From the NCBI GenBank assembly GCA_964019695.1, contig OZ026520.1, positions 93,562,913-93,626,912 of the forward strand: 64,000 nucleotides of DNA, in the 5' to 3' direction. How positions within the stretch are numbered: position 1 is the first letter of the stretch; each line of letters opens with the position of its first letter. The translations under genes and the position numbers were made by a program. A model generated the notes under the pieces. The model worked only from the letters and a program-made list of their open reading frames with translations, ran no database searches and had not been told where the DNA came from. Below are positions 57,201-61,299 of this stretch, piece by piece. This DNA is from Loripinus fragilis. Its lineage: Eukaryota > Mollusca > Bivalvia > Lucinida > Lucinidae.

Positions 57201-59355
57201 AGCCCAGAAGTTAGGCATCTGGTCTCACTGCATGGATACCAAGTAAACAGTTTAAAGCGACACACCATTCGTATGTTGTTTCCGCTGGCGGGCGGATGGT
57301 GGCCTGACACTGTATGCTGGTGTTTCGCTGGCGGGCTGATGGTGGCCTGACACTGTATGCTGGTGTTTCGCTGGCGGGCTGATGGTGGCCTGACACTGTG
57401 TGCTGGCTGGGTAGCTGTACAAGTAGGGCTAAGGGGTAACTTTATAAAGACTTGATAAGAACCAAAATCTCGTGAATTGGCATGTTAAGCGTTTATATTC
57501 CGGCCTCTGTCGAACCTCAATCCTCTCCGTTACAATGGCTGCGTCCACCTGTACCTACCTTTCATACCAGGAGCGCTGAGCTATCATCTTCTGCATCTTG
57601 ACAGGGTATTCCGCTATGGACTTGTAGTTCCGTAGAGCTATCTGGATCTAGACAAATATAAATCACGTGTCAGAAGCGACTGCTATGGTAAGTAAAACAA
57701 GAGGACCAAGTGGTCGCATGGCGCTCACCTAATTAGCAGAGGATTGTGGCGTCGAATTATTCATACGAATGAACCTCTTTACACAACACCAAAGCCACAT
57801 ACAGGACCTAACCATATAGCCTGTTCTCGGGGAGCTTATGATTACTATTTCTACATAAAAGTAATCATCAGCATTGTGTTTTAAAACGGCGGAGGATGTC
57901 TAGAATTACCACGTGCACGTCAGGAAAAGTATAACAAAATCTGACTTTGGTTTCAAGATTTTGACAATATAGCCATTCTAGCACAGGCCAATGTGGCAAT
58001 GTTTTTATCTCATCGATTCGTATCAAGTATTTCTATATCTTAATAGAAAACAGCTTGCTCATCTGCAAAGATTAGCTAGAATGTTGAATTTCTTGAAATT
58101 CAACATTCTAGCTATTCTTTGTAGATAAACATGCTGGCTTGAGCCCCAGGGGATGTACTCTGATATTTTCATACATACGTAGGCTCAAAATGGGGTTCAA
58201 ATTTCGAATTTTAATATTTTGGGGGTTTTCAGAAATATGGAAAAAATATGGATATGAAGATTGGGCCAGTTTTTGGGGTCATTTCTATGTGTTTTAGTGT
58301 CTTTTTTAAGTTAAATGTACAAAATGGGGAAAATTTTTGGGGTTGCAAAAATTTAAAATATTATTTTTGGATTGTTTCATATTCCTGATATTTTGAGGGT
58401 AAACAGTAGATACTGGGTCCAAGCCTACGTATGAAGAAAAAATGAGAGTACCCTCCCCCTGGGGTTCGAGCCTTATCAGGTCACAGACCCCGAGACAAAT
58501 GTACCACTCTACCCTTTTCGTTGATCTTTCACTGACCATTATTAAAAAGAACTTAATACGAATGTATGATGATAAGTTCCTTTTTCTGTATCACTTCATG
58601 TCTCAACCCAACAAGTCATTGAGCATGTCGGCTATTCTATTGCATTTAATTGTTTTACCATACTATAAAATCGCAAAAAATGTGGATGCACATTCGTACC
58701 CTTTAAACGCTTTCCTGCATATCACAAGATAAGCAATGGATGGAACCATTTGCAGCTTATTTGGGTCAGCCCTTGGAAAACTGGCACTTATCGCATATAT
58801 AATCATGCTGGGACATGAGATTTCCAACAATGTGGTATGTGCGTCAAGCAAAGGCTCAGACCAGCCTGCGCATACGCGCAGTCTGATCAGAGCCTTTGCT
58901 AGCCGCTTGAATATTCTAGGATTGTTAAGCTACTGACCGAACAGCATTTGGAGTTTCTACGCTTAACAGGGGGTTATACAGGCTCGTCTGAGTCTATTCA
59001 AGTCAAATTGCCACATTGTTGGAAATTATATGCCACGGCTCATGTATAAATGCAAAGACAAGTGATTATGACTAAGAAATGCCACAATCACAAACCAAAG
59101 ACCATGGCACCGCGCGGAAGAGACAAAGAACATGGACAGTCACATGACAGCAGGGACACAATTAAATCAAAGCAACCAGCTCTTTCTTCCTCAGTAATAT
59201 GATTGCAAAACTAGAAAGGACAATAAGAACTATATTACTGAACAATGACCTATAAGTATATTGACTGGCTTCTTACTTACGTAGTATTTTTCTTCGTCTG
59301 TTCGTAATTTGGGCTTCTTTTTCAAGACACGAATCGCCTCCTGCGATACTTTTGC
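27574..59355 (-). CDS. CNBD2: Cyclic nucleotide-binding domain protein, CNBD2-like, 14 joined exons; 5' end unresolved
   Basis: Exons at 59281-59355, 57559-57647, 53868-53941, 52360-52514, 50854-50912, 49855-49932, 49246-49306, 48139-48226, 44530-44708, 38795-38971, 36877-36904, 32072-32298, 30366-30500 and 27574-27744 join without a phase conflict to 531 codons plus TAG. Every intron is GT-AG.
The first cNMP domain (about residues 45-150) shows YDPKRVIVREGH, FYFILSGS and a phosphate-binding cassette GDSFGDVAIL..SRRETTV with the key Arg present but Asp for the usual Glu. A second domain is split: KRGTVLVQDS..WIFIIRSGSA (177-201), then about 200 charged, Ser-rich residues, then VFVEVQNLTKGQTF and GLAEMLF..SLVSNGAECVMI (417-455). 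Its cassette lacks the Arg, so it probably does not bind nucleotide.
In mouse the homologous protein (CRIS) binds cAMP and acts in sperm flagellum formation. Such a role here is inference. The start codon is not found. Confidence 0.92.
27928..28340. mobile_element. TIR element, GGATGAGAATCT family
   Basis: Left TAGGCCACACCAAATAAATT..TTTAGATTCTCATCC, right GGATGAGAATCTAAAAATG..TTTTGGCATGGCCTTA. Arms of about 35 bp, about 410 bp in all, probably with TA duplication. The interior has a second inverted pair, AATAAAAAAATGGGGTGGAA / CACCCCATTTTTTTTATT. It lies in the last intron of the CNBD2-like gene. Confidence 0.75.
28880..29985. repeat. About eight 150-bp tandem units rich in AGGTCA motifs
   Basis: Each unit has GTGACCTTGAAAAT.AGGTCA, then AGGTCACCAAAATC, AACAATGTATCTATGCAAGT and TTTGGACATTTCAAAGTGC. 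Units start near 28890, 29060, 29220, 29380, 29520, 29670, 29783 and 29933 and are well diverged. The intronic array holds many copies of TCAAGGTCA or its complement TGACCTTGA. Similar arrays are common in bivalve genomes. Confidence 0.85.
30003..30140 (-). repeat. SINE-like family S, partial copy
   Basis: GGTTGCTTTGCTTTGATTGT, TGACTGTAAGTGTTATGTGG, GATTGGTCTACAGTGTGTGA and ATTTCCTGATGATACTCACT match the family. It directly follows the AGGTCA-rich array. Confidence 0.75.
30321..30354. repeat. (AGT)n microsatellite
   Basis: About eleven AGT units, with one change to AGA, ten bases before the donor of the CNBD2-like exon at 30366-30500. Confidence 0.9.
30366..30500 (-). CDS. CNBD2: CNBD2-like exon, second half of split cNMP domain
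   Basis: 135 bp, phase 0 to 0, acceptor TTTTTTGACCAG, donor GTAAGA. It encodes GLAEMLFEGQPDFSLVSNGA and continues ECVMIDKKFFMEHASH. GLAEMLF occupies the place of a phosphate-binding cassette but lacks the Arg. Confidence 0.92.
30560..31274. other. Intronic, no features recognised
   Basis: AT-rich intron of the CNBD2-like gene. A short open frame at 30604-30789 (+) shows no domain. Confidence 0.4.
31275..31650. mobile_element. TTAA-bounded MITE (family T), decayed copy 3
   Basis: TTAAAGCTGCATAGTCTGTA at the left and the family interior (TATAATTATTGGAGGGACGC, ACACCTGTTTTAATA, CATAACTTAATTCTAC) are clear. The right end has decayed to GTTGCAGACTTAGTCTCTTTAA. Confidence 0.8.
32072..32298 (-). 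CDS. CNBD2: CNBD2-like exon, Ser-rich linker and start of domain 2 second half
   Basis: 227 bp, acceptor CTCGTAG, donor GTAAGTG. The G from the microexon completes GGT. It encodes a Ser/Arg-rich run (HRQGSSSSRRSSMFSRRSS), an acidic linker, then RESKSVFVEVQNLTKGQTF, the beta-strand entering the second cassette. The SRRSS type sequences could be basophilic kinase sites (inference). Confidence 0.92.
32335..32450. repeat. Palindromic element upstream of a splice acceptor
   Basis: GGGTAGGATAGAAAAATCCG at 32346 and CGGATTTTTCTATCCTACCC at 32431-32450 are exact inverses. Between them the GATTGCCATCACGAGGC / TGACAAATGGTGAT segments also pair in part. It lies only about 40 bp upstream of the exon 32072-32298 acceptor in transcription order. 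Confidence 0.85.
32693..33245. mobile_element. Foldback family F half-element, interrupted
   Basis: Begins GAGGATCTAATACGAGTGCT..CATGTTTTATTGAA, continues after the nested MITE with AGGCTTGCTGAGCATTTTAT, AACCACTAGTGGTATATCGA and CATGGCGTTATATCACTCCC. It corresponds to 39412-39760 and to each arm of 43668-44508. Confidence 0.8.
32729..32932. mobile_element. MITE with CAGTAAAACC termini (mariner-type), copy 2, nested
   Basis: 204 bp, ends CAGTAAAACCTTG and CAGGTTCTACTG, flanked by TA (32727-32728 and 32933-32934). The central palindrome is CAGTATTGCAGAATGCTCCC / TGGAGCATTCTGCAATAC. It interrupts family F and so is younger than it. Confidence 0.88.
33590..33890 (-). mobile_element. tRNA-derived SINE (minus)
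   Basis: The minus strand starts GGGCCGCATAGCGCAGTCGG..TAACG (A-box region), then GGGGTCGCAAGTTCGATCCC (B-box), and continues into a non-tRNA body ending near CTTGGGACGTAAAGC. A tRNA-like head with both internal promoter boxes and a long tail identifies a SINE rather than a tRNA gene. Tail fragments recur at about 43815-43945 and 21190. Confidence 0.85.
33891..34340. other. Intronic, no features recognised
   Basis: AT-rich intron between a SINE and the 176-bp array. Nothing further is supported. Confidence 0.4.
34345..35720. repeat. 176-bp tandem array, about seven units
   Basis: GTAAAGTTTCAAAGG-like motifs fall at 34422 (cut by a SINE), 34911, 35087, 35265, 35436 and 35617, spacing 171-181 bp. 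Other unit landmarks: ACTGTAGGAGGAGTTGCATA, CACAAGATACCTAGTATCTA and AATAATCTGAGGATTATATC. Units are moderately diverged. It lies in the intron between the 28-bp exon and the exon 32072-32298. Confidence 0.85.
34428..34758 (+). mobile_element. tRNA-derived SINE inserted in the array
   Basis: Head GCGTGGTAGCTCAGTGGTTA..GGCAC (A-box) and CCCAGGTTTGATTCCCGC (B-box). The body has CTAGATAAGTGCGTTGTCC, GTGCAGGTTAAAGAACCC and CTGGCAGTATGTAGAGAAAG. It breaks one unit of the 176-bp array, so it inserted after the array formed. AAAGC may be the target duplication. Confidence 0.88.
35876..35943. repeat. AAACAGTG hairpin core
   Basis: GCAAACAGTGAAGAATCTGATGAAATGC..., then GGCATTTCATCTGGGTATTC..ACTGTTTGC: an inverted repeat with ends AAACAGTG / CACTGTTT. 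Confidence 0.7.
36115..36342. repeat. Dispersed repeat family G, copy 3
   Basis: TGTCTTTGGGATTTCCACTA, GAGACTAGCTAGAAAATTGA, GCACTGATCAGTCTGTGCGG and AGACAGGTTTTCTCACGTCG..AGGCCCATAT, the fullest of three copies. Confidence 0.7.
36575..36862 (-). repeat. SINE-like family S, full-length copy
   Basis: About 288 bp: TTCTAAGGCGGTTATTTTGT, ATTGCTCCCATTGTTTGTGA, GTTGCAATTACCTTGACGG, a GAGAGAGCTGGCTGCTTTCC block, CTCTTCCTCACGGTGCG, GTGTGTGATTGTGGTATTTC and CTGATCATACTCAATTACCT. It ends 15 bp before the 28-bp coding exon. Confidence 0.85.
36877..36904 (-). CDS. CNBD2: CNBD2-like 28-bp microexon
   Basis: The acceptor ATTTGCAG and donor GTGAGT bracket 28 bases encoding GPFMLKSRG plus one base. The exon before ends in phase 0 and the exon after (32072-32298) needs one base (G|GT), so a segment of length 1 mod 3 is required. 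This one fits exactly. It lies beside a family S repeat. Confidence 0.72.
37035..37140. repeat. Hairpin family J, copy 2
   Basis: TTTGGGTGCATCAAAGAAAC and GTTTCATTTATGTGCCCAAA pair around CCTTGAGA. Only the hairpin part is conserved. Confidence 0.6.
37141..38364. other. Intronic, only a short AAACAGTG hairpin
   Basis: AT-rich intron. GCAAACAGTGCAGACCCAGC near 37740 is a truncated hairpin-core relative. Nothing else recognised. Confidence 0.4.
38365..38648. repeat. Dispersed repeat family W, copy 2
   Basis: ATAGATCATATATTACAATT..ATACAGG, then TGTAATAGATGATCTATGAC, CCTTTGGAAATGGTCGCATT and GATTGGTTGTGACGCACAGG. Inverse of 8936-9215, same orientation as 62720-63012. Confidence 0.75.
38795..38971 (-). 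CDS. CNBD2: CNBD2-like exon, linker within split domain 2
   Basis: 177 bp, phase 0 to 0, acceptor GTTTCTAG, donor GTAAAT. It encodes YMNQNSLNRVMAEVENLQAE, then a Ser/Thr/Lys-rich tract (NSKRRKMSMNSLNLSNMVSK). The first 20 residues could form a short coiled coil. The rest looks disordered. Confidence 0.88.
38997..39406. mobile_element. 410-bp palindrome (family L), copy 1
   Basis: Two arms of about 195 bp: CACGCTGGTAAATGTATACG..., AGACCGGAAGTGGTAGATAT, GGACTATAGAATTAGATCAT and ATTTATGTAAGCAT on the left are repeated inverted on the right around a short spacer (GATCATCCAGATC). A near-identical element lies at 42593-43010. It starts 26 bp upstream of the CNBD2-like exon acceptor at 38971. Confidence 0.9.
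39412..39760. mobile_element. Foldback family F half-element
   Basis: TAGAGGATCTTACATGAGTG..., an inner hairpin GATAAAATGCGAGGCTTGCC / GAGCATTTTATCTC, then TACGCAACGTTGTTATGGAC, CCACTAGTGGTTTATCG and ATGGCGTTATTTCACTCTCA. It corresponds to one arm of 43668-44508. Confidence 0.85.
40010..40080. repeat. AAACAGTG/ATCAG hairpin core
   Basis: GGCAAACAGCACAGACCCTG..ATCAGACGCAGC pairs with GCGGCATCTGATCAGGATGT..ACACTGTTTGC. Confidence 0.75.
40266..41887. mobile_element. TIR element E, copy 2, with internal insertion
   Basis: Ends CTGAACAAAAGTGAAAACGC..TACAC and GTGTAGCGTTTTTAACTTTT..GTTCAG, flanked by TA (40264-40265 and 41888-41889). It matches 21643-22551 from 40266 to about 41165. The next roughly 690 bp (to about 41860) are absent from the other copy and include a poly-C tract. 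Confidence 0.82.
41413..41438. repeat. Poly-C tract
   Basis: A run of about 22 C followed by GCAG. Its length is probably uncertain in the assembly. Confidence 0.9.
41965..42365 (+). repeat. SINE-like family S, long copy with internal AT-rich insertion
   Basis: GACCACTGCCACAATCACAG, GTGAGGAAAAGACACAGAAC and CTCTCTCTTCCTC are the 5' part. After an AT-rich stretch (about 42150-42260) the 3' part resumes with (AAC)n-like repeats and ACAGAATCGCCGCCTTAGAA. Confidence 0.72.
42593..43010. mobile_element. 418-bp palindrome (family L), copy 2
   Basis: The same arms as 38997-39406. Ends CACACTGGTAAATGTATAGG / CATTTATTTACCAGTGTG with a 5-bp flanking repeat ATTAG (42588-42592 and 43011-43015). The spacer is GTACCGATCTGGATGATCGG..TAC. 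No coding content. Confidence 0.92.
43290..43450. mobile_element. Partial TTAA-type MITE (family P) with AAACAGTG core
   Basis: TTAACCCTTAAAGCGCATAA..TCACAAC at the left matches the family P terminus. GACAAACAGTGTGGACCAAG / GAGTCCACAATGTTTGCC is the core. The right terminus is missing. Confidence 0.65.
43668..44508. mobile_element. Foldback element family F, about 840 bp
   Basis: Left AGAGGAGCTTACATTAGTGC..TCAT, right ATGAGCACTCATGTAAGATC..TTCTAT. The inner arms CCACTAGTAGTTTATCGATT / CCACTAGTGGTTTATCGG are inverted around a (TATA)n centre near 44030. A fragment of the SINE tail (about 43815-43945) interrupts the left arm. The right end lies about 20 bp from the CNBD2-like exon at 44530. Confidence 0.8.
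44530..44708 (-). CDS. CNBD2: CNBD2-like exon, helical linker
   Basis: 179 bp, acceptor CATTGTAG, donor GTAACA. The entering G gives GTT (Val). It encodes MCLLKNESYLSHEDQITLLH, EEEKRGLEDQ, NLLVRYYALP and NELKQMREE. It is highly charged and probably helical, part of the insert that separates the halves of the second cNMP domain. Confidence 0.9.
44761..45701. mobile_element. TIR element, about 940 bp
   Basis: Left TATAGTCCCACCAGTTAAGA..GAGACTGGGCG, right CGCCCAGTCTCTATTAGCTG..GACGCACTATA. The arms are about 30 bp with several mismatches. The interior has CCGACGAGCCTGCATGTACG and no recognised transposase. Confidence 0.65.
45734..45981. mobile_element. TTAA-type MITE (family P), AAACAGTG core
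   Basis: 248 bp. TTAACACTTAAAGCGC at the left and GGCGCTTTAAGGGTTAA at the right. Second-level arms CGTCTGCTTAACTCGTCTGC / GCAGACGAGAAAAGCAGTCG. Centre GCAAACAGCGTGGACCCAGA / TCTGGGTCCACACTGTTTGC. Near twin of 52088-52334. Confidence 0.88.
46052..46300. repeat. Two family S pieces, head to head
   Basis: 46052-46204 reads in plus (GAGTATGATCAGGAAATACC, CACTGCAGACCAACC). 46205-46300 reads in minus (AGTGACTGTGAGTGTTCTGA, TTTCCTGGTCAAACTCA). Together they form an imperfect inverted repeat. Confidence 0.7.
46301..47279. other. Intronic, no features recognised
   Basis: AT-rich. Open frames on both strands show no domains or splice support. Confidence 0.4.
47280..47530 (+). repeat. Dispersed family R, partial plus copy
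   Basis: Contains a purine tract GAGAGAGGGGGGGGAGAGAG, CATCTATGTGTCTACATCAG, AATTAAAGGTGAGGTTGATA and TTACTGACCATTCCAAGGCA..ATGCTTCTTTTGTGG. It diverges after 47490. Confidence 0.65.
47922..47985. repeat. AAACAG hairpin core, decayed
   Basis: GTAAACAGAACAGACCCAGA..TCAGAC and GGTCTACTCTGTCTGCTTA are an imperfect member of the AAACAGTG hairpin set. Confidence 0.55.
48139..48226 (-). CDS. CNBD2: CNBD2-like exon, end of domain 2 first half
   Basis: 88 bp, acceptor TTTATTTCCAG, donor GTAAAT. It begins in phase 0 with GSASIMKKLQTVNVQRVPK and ends TKKLDFREE plus one base. GSASIMKKL completes the strand after WIFIIRS. The basic stretch after it starts the insert. Confidence 0.92.
48540..48735 (-). 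repeat. SINE-like family S copy
   Basis: TTTGGTCCATGTATTTTTAT, GTACTTTGTGTTCATA, GAGCTGGTTGCTCTTCCTG, GGGCCGTGGGTTAGTCTGC and TTCATACTCACTTACCTTTT. Confidence 0.78.
49246..49306 (-). CDS. CNBD2: CNBD2-like exon, first strands of second cNMP domain
   Basis: 61 bp, acceptor TATTTTTAG, donor GTAAGC. It encodes RGTVLVQDSHNSDWIFIIRS, the beta-strand pair that opens a cNMP-binding fold, with the Lys supplied across the junction (AA|A). Confidence 0.93.
49855..49932 (-). CDS. CNBD2: CNBD2-like exon, linker between cNMP domains
   Basis: 78 bp, acceptor TATTTTAG, donor GTAAGT. It encodes SISFLEGWPVAKLIENPKKC and ends IFSFF. The FLEGWP motif is what I recall at this place in CNBD2 proteins. Phase 2 at both ends matches its neighbours. 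Confidence 0.93.
49991..50203. mobile_element. TTAA-type MITE (family P), GAATCGTC core
   Basis: 213 bp with TTAACCCTTAAAGCGC and GGCGCTTTAAGGGTTAA ends. The core ATGATATTTCATGAGAATCG / CGATTCTCATGAAATATCAT is an almost perfect hairpin. Same termini as 45734-45981, different core. Confidence 0.9.
50625..50770 (-). repeat. SINE-like family S copy
   Basis: GAAGAGAGAGAGCTGGTTGC, TTTACTTTAATTGTGTTCTT, TTGCAGTGTCGTGGGTTTGT and ATTTCCTAATCACACTCACC. Confidence 0.75.
50854..50912 (-). CDS. CNBD2: CNBD2-like exon, end of first cNMP domain
   Basis: 59 bp, acceptor TTTTCAG, donor GTAAGT. It encodes DFIDIFMSGGISDPDDPFL plus two bases. DF.DIF is the C-terminal helix start that follows the cassette. Confidence 0.93.
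50985..51190. repeat. Dispersed repeat family H, inverted copy
   Basis: GAGCCTCTGCCGCCTCC, TCAGTCAGTAGCTTAACAAT, AGCTCTGATCAGGCTGTGCA and CCATATTGTTGGAAATCTCA. Inverse of 8165-8425 and 58800-59045. Confidence 0.72.
51191..51379. other. Intronic, no features recognised
   Basis: Short AT-rich spacer between two repeats. Confidence 0.3.
51380..51505. mobile_element. Hairpin MITE family J, copy 3
   Basis: TTCTTATTTCTTAACCAAAA..CATA, arms TACTTAAAAGAATCGTTTTG / GACAATTCTTTTGATCGCCC. Matches 62130-62245. Confidence 0.75.
51506..52087. other. Intronic, faint repeat traces
   Basis: Traces of family H-like words (ATTTGAGAATCTCATATGCT, GTCTGATCAGGATGTTCACC) but no complete element and no exon. Confidence 0.4.
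52088..52334. mobile_element. TTAA-type MITE (family P), AAACAGTG core
   Basis: 247 bp. TTAACCCTTAATGCGCCAAT..CGC at the left. The right end decayed (GGCGCTCTTAGGGTAA). The centre GACAAACAGTGTGGACCCAG / CTGGGTCCACGCTGTTTGC is nearly perfect. It ends 26 bp from the CNBD2-like exon at 52360. Confidence 0.87.
52360..52514 (-). CDS. CNBD2: CNBD2-like exon with phosphate-binding cassette
   Basis: 155 bp, acceptor TATTTCTAG, donor GTAAGT. It encodes VVSTSDGGSQRTVMFLNRGD, SFGDVAILNGSRRETTVISR and EKIELLVMGDT. FG(D)VAIL..RRET is the cassette that in PKA- and CNG-type domains holds the cyclic phosphate and ribose. Glu is replaced by Asp and Arg is kept. Confidence 0.94.
52720..52960 (+). repeat. Dispersed family R, partial plus copy
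   Basis: TACTGACTGTTCCAAGGCGG, GGGAAAGGGCAGACCTCTTG, ACTCTCGTTTGTGGTGTCTT and CAGGTATGGTACTTGATTGT. Confidence 0.8.
52961..53867. other. Intronic, no features recognised
   Basis: AT-rich intron. A short minus open frame at 53372-53554 shows no domain. Confidence 0.4.
53868..53941 (-). CDS. CNBD2: CNBD2-like exon, core beta strands of first cNMP domain
   Basis: 74 bp, acceptor TATTTTCAG, donor GTATGT. It encodes YDPKRVIVREGHVPMCFYFI..LSGS. The V..EG..P..FYFILSGS pattern is the hallmark beta2-beta3 strand pair of cNMP-binding domains. Confidence 0.94.
53945..54196. other. Intronic, no features recognised
   Basis: Short AT-rich intron stretch before the (ATT)n tract. Confidence 0.3.
54197..54273. 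repeat. (ATT)n microsatellite
   Basis: About 25 ATT units with one ATC change. A poly-isoleucine open frame here is an artefact of the repeat. Confidence 0.95.
54855..55015. repeat. GGATCCAG-type dispersed repeat
   Basis: GGGGCGGATCCAGGATTTCT..GGAAAGGGGG to CGGGGAGGGGATCCGCGACT. Related in style to 26596-26810. Confidence 0.55.
55016..56774. other. Intronic, one GC-rich hairpin
   Basis: GCGAGCCTGCGCGTACGCGC..AGTCTCGCG at 55600-55630 is a strong local hairpin resembling that inside 44761-45701. Otherwise no exon or repeat is supported. Short minus open frames here (55127-55363, 55535-55828, 55957-56205) show no domains. Confidence 0.4.
56775..57150. mobile_element. Inverted-end repeat (family V), copy 1
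   Basis: Ends GGGGCGGGGGTACTCTCATA..TTTTCTTC and ATGAAAATATCAGATTACCC..CCC. Interior: GGCTTGGACCCAGCATCTAC, TGTTTACC, ACCGGGCCAGTTTT, GAAAACCCCCAAAAATATTG. The same element, opposite orientation, is at 58145-58475. Confidence 0.78.
57283..57411. repeat. 43-bp tandem repeat, three units
   Basis: CGCTGGCGGGCTGATGGTGG..CCTGACACTGTATGCTGGTGTTT starts at 57283, 57326 and 57369. Units are almost identical. GC-rich compared with its surroundings. Confidence 0.93.
57559..57647 (-). CDS. CNBD2: CNBD2-like exon, helix before first cNMP domain
   Basis: 89 bp, acceptor TTTGTCTAG, donor GTAGGT. It encodes IQIALRNYKSIAEYPVKMQK and MIAQRSWYE plus two bases. IALRN.KS.AEYP..MQ is a segment I recall as typical of CNBD2. 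Confidence 0.93.
57660..58140. other. Intronic, one short hairpin
   Basis: TTAGCTAGAATGTTGAATTT / AAATTCAACATTCTAGCTA at about 58073-58112 is a perfect short hairpin. Otherwise nothing recognised. Confidence 0.4.
58145..58475. mobile_element. Inverted-end repeat (family V), copy 2
   Basis: CCCAGGGGATGTACTCTGAT..ATTTTCAT to GAGAGTACCCTCCCCCTGGG, the reverse complement of 56775-57150. The two copies flank the CNBD2-like exon at 57559-57647. Confidence 0.78.
58800..59045. repeat. Dispersed repeat family H, best copy
   Basis: GACATGAGATTTCCAACAAT, GCAAAGGCTCAGACCAGCCT, GCGCATACGCGCAGTCTGAT..CAGAGCC, ATTGTTAAGCTACTGACCGA and TGCCACGGCTCATGTA. Confidence 0.75.
59058..59230 (+). repeat. SINE-like family S copy
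   Basis: AGTGATTATGACTAAGAAAT, GCCACAATCACAAACC, AGCAACCAGCTCTTTCTTCC and TGATTGCAAAACTAGAAAGG. Confidence 0.78.
59281..59355 (-). CDS. CNBD2: CNBD2-like exon, first securely joined exon
   Basis: 75 bp, acceptor GTTTTTAG, donor GTAAGTAAG. It encodes AKVSQEAIRVLKKKPKLRTD plus EEKYY in phase 0. The L..KP..RT.EE pattern precedes the cNMP region in CNBD2 proteins. There is no ATG in it, so coding must continue further right. Confidence 0.88.
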
Positions 59356-59534
59356 CTAAAAACGAGAAATAAAAACTTTATCTTTAGAAATTCAAGAACC
59401 TTCCAGAAAAAAGGAATCCTGACAAAGGAACAGACATATTCGTTGTTAGGCAAACTTTAAAAAGAACTTGAAGGGAGTGCAAAGGCATTGTCTTATACGC
59501 CAGGGCAGTTTGTAAACAGCAGTGATGCAGCCGC

Positions 59535-59844
<310 letters not shown>

Positions 59845-59879
59845 CAAATTATTATACTTATGTTTTTAAAAAAATGTTA

Positions 59880-60486
59880 GTTTCGTGATTCTAGACTGGT
59901 GAATTGCTGGGTTTAGTATTACAAAGTCGCAAATTCAGAAAGTTTGTCGTTTTTGTTCCCGTTTCATGATGTGGCTCATTTATTAACAGGAGAAGCATAC
60001 AACAACAAGAGCATCTTGGTAGTGAATGTTCTTTCTTCAGCGAAAATTGCCAAACATGAAGTTGGTATTGTCAATAAAATAAGGAACCAGCCAACTTTAG
60101 TAAAAATCGGACGATAACTACATCTTTTAACCACCAGTTAATAATATAATCAGAAGCAAGAGTACCTAATTAATATGCATGTATTGTATATCATCAAACT
60201 GGCGAAATATAGCTATGCACCAAGTTTCTTCAAAACAGGTCAGTAGTACTTGGAAACCATCAGCTTATCCATGGCCAGAACGACTCGCAATAATGAACCG
60301 AAGTGTGGTCTAGATCTTGTCAATATCAAAAGCACGTGTAAAATTTCGTCATAAACTGGCAAAACGTGCAGTCTATAAGGTAAGAGAATCATTAGCCAAT
60401 GCGCTTGATTATTGTCATTATGAATCAATTCTCTCTCAGAACCACCAATACGTATAAAAAAACAAATGTGCAACAATAATCGTGGT
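59880..60486. other. Intronic, no features recognised
   Basis: Ordinary AT-rich sequence. No exon or shared repeat. Confidence 0.4.
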
Positions 60487-60562
60487 GTGTGCGTCTGTAC
60501 GAGGAGATAATCCACGAGCTAGCTAAGCTCGTGGATTATCTCCTCGTGCATACGCACAAACC
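60487..60562. repeat. Near-perfect hairpin, GATAATCCACG family, copy 3
   Basis: TGCGTCTGTACGAGGAGATA..ATCCACGAGCT pairs with AGCTCGTGGATTATCTCCTC..GTGCATACGCA. The loop is only a few bases. Confidence 0.88.
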
Positions 60563-60829
60563 ATACAATATTTCTTGCTTGGAATACCAAGAGTGGTTCA
60601 AAATCTACCTCTTTAACAGCCTTGTATTTTGTGATATCAAACAGAAGGTCGGAATTGTCAGCGCTCGTGATCATATCAAGAGAGTTGTTGTTGGATACAA
60701 GGACATCGTTAATTCTGAAACAAGAAGAAAATTGCTAATCTGATCGTTATTTAATGTTACTTTGTTTAAAAAAATGGAATATATTTGGCTTTTAAATATT
60801 TTGGTGGTGGTATGTTGACCTTGGCTGGT

Positions 60830-60951
60830 GTCCGTTCTAAAGCGGCGATTCTGTTGTTGTTGGTTCAAGTCATTGTTTGCTGCTGCGCTTTTGTGTTGGT
60901 CATTGTTCTGTAATGTAGTTCTTAGTATCATTTCTAGTTTTTCCACCATCT

Positions 60952-61020
<69 letters not shown>

Positions 61021-61140
61021 TTACTTTATCATAATTGATACCATGCTGGTGCTTGTGTTCTGTGTCTCTACCTCATGGTGCCGTCCGTAGGTTGGTCTAT
61101 CATCTGTGATTGTGGCATTTCTTTTTCATACTCACTCTTT
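60830..61140 (-). repeat. SINE-like family S, full-length copy with long (GA)n
   Basis: GTTCTAAAGCGGCGATTCTG, GTTCAAGTCATTGTTTGCTG, TTTCTAGTTTTTCCACCATC, (GA)n, CTACCTCATGGTGCCGTCC and TTTTTCATACTCACTC. Confidence 0.82.
60956..61017. repeat. (GA)n microsatellite
   Basis: About 31 uninterrupted GA units, at the same internal position of family S as 19257-19289. Confidence 0.96.
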
Positions 61141-61219
61141 TTTGTGAGTATTGTCTTTTTTATTAATTATTGAATATTGACATCCTTTCATTAGAATATT
61201 ATATACAATTGCTACTTAC

Positions 61220-61299
61220 GCATTTGAGTGTATTCTCCACGCTCTCAACAACAGGAGCAAGAATCTCGACAGCTTTCTAAACTTTTCTTTCGGCTTCAG
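61220..61299 (-). CDS. Candidate upstream CNBD2-like exon with an in-frame TAG
   Basis: A strong acceptor TTTTTCTCTTCATCCAG and donor GTAAGT bracket 80 bp. The only frame that enters the next exon correctly reads EAERKV, TAG (61279-61277), then KAVEILAPVVESVENTLKC. The other frame (LKPKEKFRKLSRF...) is open but hits a stop in the next exon. Either the true exon starts after the TAG (GTTTAG as a weak acceptor, giving 57 bp), or this allele or assembly has a premature stop, or it is not an exon. Confidence 0.4.
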
